From: Chloroflexota bacterium
GTDB taxonomy: Bacteria; Chloroflexota; Anaerolineae; Anaerolineales; Anaerolineaceae
Assembly: GCA_023406965.1 (NCBI GenBank)
Contig: JAEXTI010000373.1
Span: 1 to 10,032, forward strand
DNA: 10,032 bases
Direction of reading: 5' to 3'
In this document: piece by piece, positions 5,471 through 10,032 of the stretch
Numbering within the stretch: position 1 is the first letter of the stretch
Layout of the letters: each line of letters begins with the position of its first letter
Notes under the pieces: generated by a model
The model's input: only the letters and a program-made list of their open reading frames with translations
Told to the model about the DNA's origin: nothing
The model's database searches: none
Position numbers and translations under genes: made by a program

Positions 5471-7801
5471 GTGAAGCGTTTCTCGCTTCCTGTGATCTCG
5501 GTTATAGTAGGGCCGTTGATCCTGCTGGGTGGAGCGCTGCTCGGCGGGCAGACGCTGTTTTGGGGAACTCCATCGCTGCAATTTGTGCCGTGGTGGGTGG
5601 AGGCCTGGGAGCAGATTCGTGTTGGCTCGCTACCGTTGTGGAACGACTTCAACGGGATGGGGGCGCCTCTGGCTGCCAATTATCAAAGCGCATTATTCTA
5701 CCCGCCGAACTGGATTTTATTGATCTTCGCGGCGATAAGTGGCGCCAAGGGCGTTGCCTGGGGCTATACATTGCTGGCAGCAGTACATTTGGTTTGGGGC
5801 GGACTGGGAATGGTTGCGCTGCTGCGCCGGCTTGGGGCGGGTGAATTGGCCCAGGCGGTTAGTGGGCTGGCGTTTGGGTTGAGTGGCTATCTGGTGGGCA
5901 GGCTAGAATTCTTCAGCATGGTGTGGGTTGCAGCGTGGCTGCCGTGGATCATTCGCTATGCGGATGAGATTGCCAGTCCAGCGGGTAGAGCAGATGTAGA
6001 GCAACAGCCCAATCTTTCGGTCAAACTGGTGTTGGCCCTGGGGATGCAGTTGCTGGCAGGTCATGCTCAACTGGCCTGGTATTCGATCCTTATAACCGCG
6101 ATATGGGTGCTGGTAGGAGCATTGCGGGGCGGCTGGCGCAAAGTGGCGCCGGCAGTGCTGCGCCTGGCGATCGCAGGTATCCTGGCGGCAGGATTTGCGG
6201 GCATTCAATTAACGCCGACCGCAGAATACTTGATGCAGTCGCAAAGATCCGACGAAGTGGATTACGACTTTGCTATGACCTATTCGTTTTGGCCGTGGCG
6301 TTTCATCACCATGGCTGCGCCAGATTTCTTTGGAAACCCAGGAACTGGAGACTATTGGGGGTACGCCAGCTTCTGGGAAGATCACGCTTACCTGGGTGTG
6401 CCCGTATTACTGCTTGCGTTTTCAACCATCCCTGCAATGCTGAAACGTAGGAGAGTGTCGGCGCCAAGCAGCCAAGGCCGAGGGGTAATGGCGTTGATGT
6501 GGGGGATTGTGATCATCTCGTTTGTGCTGGCGTTAGGAAAAAACACGCCCGTGTTTCCATTTTTGTTCCAGCATGTGCCGACTTTTGATATGTTCCAGGC
6601 TCCTGCCCGATATCTGATTTGGGCAACCTTTGGTCTAACGGTGTTGGGTGGGTTGGGGGCAGATCGCTGGCGCTGCCCTGAGAAACGCGGTCTATACTGG
6701 CTGCGATTGGGGACAGCAGGAATGTTCGCAGTGACTTTGGGGGCGGGAATTGCCTGGCAGACCATGGGAGATGTGCAGTTGACGTTCATCAGGGCGACGG
6801 CACTGGCTGGTGGGTGGGCGCTGGGCACGGGTCTGTTCACGCTGCTCATCCCGCTAGCGGAAAAACACGGTAAAAAGCAACTGTGGAACATTGGGGTGAT
6901 CTTGTGGCTGGCGGCGGATTTGCTGGTGGCGGGATGGATGCTCAACCCAACGACCAGCCTCAGTCTCTATGGGGAATCTACCGCACAGGTTCGGGAGATG
7001 AAAGAGGGTTTGGGTGATGGGCGGTTGTTCATCAGTGATGTAGAACTGGATGATATTAAGTTCAAAAGATTCTTTCGCTTCAAGGATTTTTCGGCGATAG
7101 AAGACTGGCGCAACTTGCGGGAGACGATTCTGCCAAATGTCGGCATCATCGACCGGGTAGCCTCGGCGAATAATTTTGACCCCTTGCTCCCTGGGCGGTA
7201 TTCTGAGTGGATAGCCAGGTTGCAAGGCTTGGATACGCCTATCTGGCGGCAATGGTTGGCCTGGATGAATGTTCGTTTTGTCGAACAGATCGATGCTAGC
7301 GTTGCGGGCGGGGTCCGGTTTAGTGCCGTGGATGGTGGAAAGCGGTATTGGTGGTACCGGTGCGTGCTGACCGTGAACGATGCCGACACAGCGCTGGCTG
7401 TTATGGAGCAGGGCGAGCACAGCGAGCGCATTGTGGTGGAAGTGAGCGTTCCCAATGCAAGCCAACCCTGCTCAACGGAGGGGGGAGCGCAGATCTCTGA
7501 GCAAGGGTGGAAGCCCAACCGAAAGACGATTGAGGTAACTGCGGATGCGCCGGGCTGGTTGATGGTATCGCAAACATGGTATCCGGGTTGGATTGCCAGG
7601 GTGGATGGAAATAAGACAGCGCTACTCCATGCGAATTACCTATTTGTAGGAATTGAAGTGCCTGCGGGACAACATATGGTGGAGTTAGTTTACCGACCGA
7701 ATTCCTTTGTGTTTGGACTATTGTTGAGTATACTAGTAGGGATCATCCTGCTGGCATGGAAAACTGGCCGGCTGGGACGCATCTCTCATCGCAAATCATA
7801 A
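5471..7801 (+). CDS. YfhO-family membrane protein B', paralogue of protein B
   Basis: A 776-aa (GTG start) or 788-aa (ATG 5435) polytopic membrane protein of the YfhO/GT-C type. A basic MKRFSLP start leads into helix 1 (about 7-26). The following loop reads WGTPSLQFVP and then LPLWNDFNGMGAPLAANY and LFYPPNW (about 54-81), matching the hallmark region of the 712-aa paralogue. Membrane segments continue to about residue 490. An extracytoplasmic domain spans about 492-744 with FDPLLPGRY, WYPGWIARVDG and YRPNSF, followed by a final helix (745-763) and a basic tail. Two points differ from the paralogue. The aspartate at the candidate catalytic position (D42 there) is a threonine here (T33). The extracytoplasmic domain holds exactly two cysteines (C631, C667), none of which occur in the other protein's domain. 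It is probably co-translated with the upstream gene. Function is inferred as envelope glycosylation; it may be non-catalytic or use a different acidic residue. Confidence 0.82.
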   Translation: MKRFSLPVISVIVGPLILLGGALLGGQTLFWGTPSLQFVPWWVEAWEQIRVGSLPLWNDFNGMGAPLAANYQSALFYPPNWILLIFAAISGAKGVAWGYTLLAAVHLVWGGLGMVALLRRLGAGELAQAVSGLAFGLSGYLVGRLEFFSMVWVAAWLPWIIRYADEIASPAGRADVEQQPNLSVKLVLALGMQLLAGHAQLAWYSILITAIWVLVGALRGGWRKVAPAVLRLAIAGILAAGFAGIQLTPTAEYLMQSQRSDEVDYDFAMTYSFWPWRFITMAAPDFFGNPGTGDYWGYASFWEDHAYLGVPVLLLAFSTIPAMLKRRRVSAPSSQGRGVMALMWGIVIISFVLALGKNTPVFPFLFQHVPTFDMFQAPARYLIWATFGLTVLGGLGADRWRCPEKRGLYWLRLGTAGMFAVTLGAGIAWQTMGDVQLTFIRATALAGGWALGTGLFTLLIPLAEKHGKKQLWNIGVILWLAADLLVAGWMLNPTTSLSLYGESTAQVREMKEGLGDGRLFISDVELDDIKFKRFFRFKDFSAIEDWRNLRETILPNVGIIDRVASANNFDPLLPGRYSEWIARLQGLDTPIWRQWLAWMNVRFVEQIDASVAGGVRFSAVDGGKRYWWYRCVLTVNDADTALAVMEQGEHSERIVVEVSVPNASQPCSTEGGAQISEQGWKPNRKTIEVTADAPGWLMVSQTWYPGWIARVDGNKTALLHANYLFVGIEVPAGQHMVELVYRPNSFVFGLLLSILVGIILLAWKTGRLGRISHRKS

Positions 7802-7806
7802 GAACC

Positions 7807-7845
7807 TATCCGAAAATTCACGACCTCTCTAAGAATTTTAGGATA
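7807..7845 (+). repeat. Imperfect 13-bp inverted repeat in the gap before moxR-like gene
   Basis: TATCCGAAAATTC (7807-7819) and GAATTTTAGGATA (7833-7845) pair over 13 positions with one mismatch, around a 13-nt loop. The stem is AT-rich and is not followed by a run of T, so it is a poor intrinsic terminator. A possible -10 box, TACAAT, begins 3 nt after the right arm (7848-7853), with no good -35 box upstream. The repeat may be an operator, an attenuating hairpin or a processing site between the two gene groups. Confidence 0.7.
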
Positions 7846-7867
7846 AATACAATATCTCTTCGACCAC

Positions 7868-7871
7868 GGAG
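7868..7871 (+). promoter_or_regulatory. Shine-Dalgarno of the MoxR-family gene
   Basis: GGAG is followed by an 8-nt spacer to ATG 7880. No other in-frame start with comparable support lies nearby. Confidence 0.6.
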
Positions 7872-7879
7872 CCTGACGA

Positions 7880-8860
7880 ATGGACACTGCTTCAAAGAAC
7901 TTGACCGTATCTGATATTCAAAGTTTTGGCCAGAAACTGATGAACAACCTCGAGCAAGTGATTGTGGGCAAGCGCTCTGTGTTGGAATTGACGGTGATCG
8001 GGTTGTTGTGCCAGGGTCATATATTGATCGAGGATGTGCCAGGCGTAGGTAAAACAATGCTGGCGCGGAGTTTGGCGAAATCGCTGGGATGCACATTCAA
8101 CCGGATCCAGTTCACGCCCGATATGCTGCCGAGTGACGTGACCGGCGTATCTATCTTCAACCAGCAGACTCGGGATTTTGAATACCGGGCGGGGCCGATC
8201 ATGGCTCAGATTGTGCTGGCGGATGAAATCAACCGGGCCACTCCCAAGACTCAGTCAGCGCTGCTGGAGGCCATGGAGGAGCGGCAGGTAACGGTGGACG
8301 GTATAACACACCCGATGCCTGCGCCTTTTATGGTGCTTGGCACACAGAACCCGATCGAGTACGAAGGTACCTTCCCGCTGCCAGAAGCGCAGTTGGACCG
8401 CTTTTTGCTGCGAATCCGATTGGGATACCCTGCGTTGGAAGATGAAATCAAAATCATGGGCGACCAGCAGTTCCAACACCCCATCGAGACCCTGGAGCCG
8501 GTAATTTCACTAGAAGAATTGCAGGCGATGCAAGAAGCCGTCAAACAGGTGTATGTGTCTGGCCCCGTCAAGCGTTACATTGTGGAGATGACCCGTGCAT
8601 CGCGGGATAATGTGGATGTGTACCTGGGAGCCAGCCCGCGAGGAAGCCTGGGTTTGTTCCGGGCCAGCCAGGCTCGGGCAGCTATTCAGGGACGGGATTA
8701 CGTGCTGCCGGATGACATTAAGGCGCTGGCGGAGTTTATCATGGCCCACCGGTTGGTGATCAACCCGGCGGCTCGTTTGAAGAATTTGTCGGCGGCGCAG
8801 ATTGTGAAGGAAATCGTGGGCAATCTGCCGGTTCCGGGCGGCTTGCTGACCAAAGCCTAG
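7880..8860 (+). CDS. MoxR-family AAA+ ATPase
   Basis: A complete 326-aa AAA+ ATPase of the MoxR family, the usual length. Motifs in order: Walker A in [12 protein letters not shown] (GVGKT at 55-59), the segment [14 protein letters not shown] (76-89), Walker B IVLADE (111-116) followed by [18 protein letters not shown] (117-134), sensor 1 around GTQNP (154-158), the arginine-finger region EAQLDRF (169-175), and sensor 2 in GASPRG (250-255, R254). All catalytic residues are present, so the enzyme should hydrolyse ATP. MoxR proteins are cytosolic chaperone-like ATPases thought to insert cofactors into, or assemble, partner proteins, often ones with von Willebrand A-like domains. The partner is probably the DUF58 protein that starts 6 nt downstream. 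The start at ATG 7880 is supported by GGAG at 7868. It is separated from the membrane-protein operon by 78 bp and may have its own promoter. The family call is very sure; the physiological target is unknown. Confidence 0.97.
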   Translation: MDTASKNLTVSDIQSFGQKLMNNLEQVIVGKRSVLELTVIGLLCQGHILIEDVPGVGKTMLARSLAKSLGCTFNRIQFTPDMLPSDVTGVSIFNQQTRDFEYRAGPIMAQIVLADEINRATPKTQSALLEAMEERQVTVDGITHPMPAPFMVLGTQNPIEYEGTFPLPEAQLDRFLLRIRLGYPALEDEIKIMGDQQFQHPIETLEPVISLEELQAMQEAVKQVYVSGPVKRYIVEMTRASRDNVDVYLGASPRGSLGLFRASQARAAIQGRDYVLPDDIKALAEFIMAHRLVINPAARLKNLSAAQIVKEIVGNLPVPGGLLTKA

Positions 8861-8866
8861 CATTCT

Positions 8867-10032
8867 ATGACCATCCGTCGAACCTTCTGGGGCGTGCTTA
8901 TCTTGTTGCTGTTAACCGTGGCGGCAGCCTGGTTTATCCCACGCGCGTTGTTTCCGCCCGCTCAATTGGAATTTGAGATCGAGATATTAACCCGCCTGGT
9001 GATTTTAATTGCGGGCTTGATCTTCGTTGCATGGGTATGGACGGCTGCATCATTGCTGGGGTTCACGTTGTATCGGGACGCGCGTGTTTCCAGGCAGCAA
9101 GTTGGACAGATTTTCGAGGAACGCTACCGGGTATTCAATATGCTTCCGCTGGCGCGCTTGTGGGTGGAGGTGCGTGACGAATCGGATATGCCAGGGCGGT
9201 TTGGTTCGCGGGTCTTGTCGCTCATTGGCCCGAAACAACAGCGGAGTTACGCAGCTTATACCATGTTGAACCGGCGAGGAAAGTTTAATCTCGGCCCAAC
9301 CGTGATTTCATCGGGCGACCCGTTTGGATTATTCATACGATCGAAACGTATCCCGATGAGACAGGAATTGTTGGTGCTCCCCTATGTTGTGGATTTGGAA
9401 AAATTCCCTTCGCCGCGCGGGCAGTTTCCTGGTGGAAAGGCGATTTTACAGAAAGCGACCGAGGTAACCCCGCAAGCGGCAGGCGTACGAGAGTATATGC
9501 CTGGAGACGGGTTGCGATCCATTCATTGGCCAACTTCAGCACGCCGCGACCGCCTGATGGTGAAGGAGTATGAGCAAGATCCGCAGGCGGATGTGTGGAT
9601 TTTCCTGGATGCCGACAAATCGGTGCACGCAATGATCAAAGAAGAAGAAATCACTGAGCGGATTGACCAATTGTGGCTGTGGAAATACAACCGGGAAGAC
9701 CGGAAAGTCACCTTGCCGCCGGATACGTTTGAGTACGGGGTCAGCGCAGCCGGTTCAATAGCGAGCTATTATTTGCGTCGTGGGCGGGCGGTTGGCCTGG
9801 TTTGCGCGAGTGAAGTGGTGACCGTGCTGCCGCCGGAGCGTGGCGAGCGACAACTAAATAAGATTTTGGAGAACCTGGCTTACCTGAAGTGCGATGGCAA
9901 ATTACCGCTCCTGGGGTTGGTGGAGGCTGAGTCACCGCAGCTACCACGGGCGAGTACGGTGGTCGTGATCACTCCTTCTGTGGATGCAACAGTTGAAATC
10001 GCGATGGATGCCTTGCTGGTGAGGCGAATGCG
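8867..10032 (+). CDS. DUF58-family membrane-anchored protein, 3' end outside window
   Basis: An open frame from ATG 8867 that runs off the right edge with 388 complete codons and no stop. Two hydrophobic segments near the N-terminus (about residues 7-24 and 43-65) should anchor it as a hairpin. A beta-rich region follows with RRGKFNLGP and GDPFGLF (150-156). The DUF58 signature GVREYMPGDGLRSIHW (206-221) then leads through SARRDRLMVKEYE to VWIFLDAD, the start of the von Willebrand A-like fold. This order is typical of DUF58 proteins. The family's biochemical role is not established; members sit beside MoxR ATPases and often before transglutaminase-like membrane proteins, and are presumed MoxR partners. 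The gap to the upstream stop is 6 nt with no clear Shine-Dalgarno, so translation probably depends on coupling. Visible length already approaches that of a full member, so most of the protein is present. Confidence 0.93.
   Translation, partial: MTIRRTFWGVLILLLLTVAAAWFIPRALFPPAQLEFEIEILTRLVILIAGLIFVAWVWTAASLLGFTLYRDARVSRQQVGQIFEERYRVFNMLPLARLWVEVRDESDMPGRFGSRVLSLIGPKQQRSYAAYTMLNRRGKFNLGPTVISSGDPFGLFIRSKRIPMRQELLVLPYVVDLEKFPSPRGQFPGGKAILQKATEVTPQAAGVREYMPGDGLRSIHWPTSARRDRLMVKEYEQDPQADVWIFLDADKSVHAMIKEEEITERIDQLWLWKYNREDRKVTLPPDTFEYGVSAAGSIASYYLRRGRAVGLVCASEVVTVLPPERGERQLNKILENLAYLKCDGKLPLLGLVEAESPQLPRASTVVVITPSVDATVEIAMDALLVRRM

Noticed and set aside
7807..7845. Intrinsic terminator of the membrane-protein operon
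   Set aside because: The stem is AT-rich and no T-tract follows the right arm. It is kept only as an inverted repeat of unknown role.
1..10032. CRISPR array, tRNA, rRNA, transposase or phage genes
   Set aside because: No regularly spaced repeats, no RNA gene signatures and no mobile-element proteins were seen on reading the window. Small structured RNAs inside coding sequence cannot be excluded by eye.

Overview
The window looks like a chromosomal segment from an environmental, moderately GC-rich bacterium. The best guess is Chloroflexota (Anaerolineae-like). This rests on the style of the large multi-spanning YfhO/GT-C-type membrane proteins, the MoxR-DUF58 pair and the zinc-ribbon coiled-coil protein. 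It is inference from family resemblance, not from a phylogenetic marker. No rRNA, tRNA, CRISPR array, insertion sequence or phage gene was seen. Coding density is very high, and all complete genes lie on the plus strand.

Layout. (1) Positions 1-115, minus strand: the first 38 codons of a C4-type zinc-ribbon/coiled-coil protein that runs off the left edge. (2) Positions 116-212: a 97-bp divergent intergenic region with one plausible promoter facing each way. Both promoters sit so close to their start codons that leaderless or near-leaderless mRNAs are expected. (3) Positions 213-7801: four tightly packed membrane-protein genes in the order A-B-A'-B'. A (511 aa) and A' (529 aa) are paralogues. 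B (712 aa) and B' (about 776 aa) are paralogues of the YfhO/GT-C type. The block is therefore a diverged tandem repeat of a two-gene unit. Junctions are 4-nt ATGA overlaps (A/B and B/A') and a 1-nt gap (A'/B', with the preferred start), so it is almost certainly one translationally coupled operon. (4) Positions 7802-7879: a 78-bp gap with a 13-bp imperfect inverted repeat and the Shine-Dalgarno site of the next gene. (5) Positions 7880-8860: a complete MoxR-family AAA+ ATPase. (6) Position 8867 to the right edge: a DUF58-family membrane-anchored protein, 388 codons seen, cut by the window end.

How they may work together. YfhO-like and other GT-C proteins use polyprenyl-phosphate sugars on the outer face of the membrane to glycosylate envelope polymers, lipids or proteins. 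The A-B-A'-B' block is best read as a set of envelope glycosylation enzymes of unknown substrate. The MoxR-DUF58 pair is a widespread module in which the AAA+ ATPase is thought to act as a chaperone on partner proteins. Its closeness to the membrane-protein operon is suggestive only, because the gap and inverted repeat may separate two transcription units. The most notable feature is the duplicated A-B architecture and the divergence between its copies.
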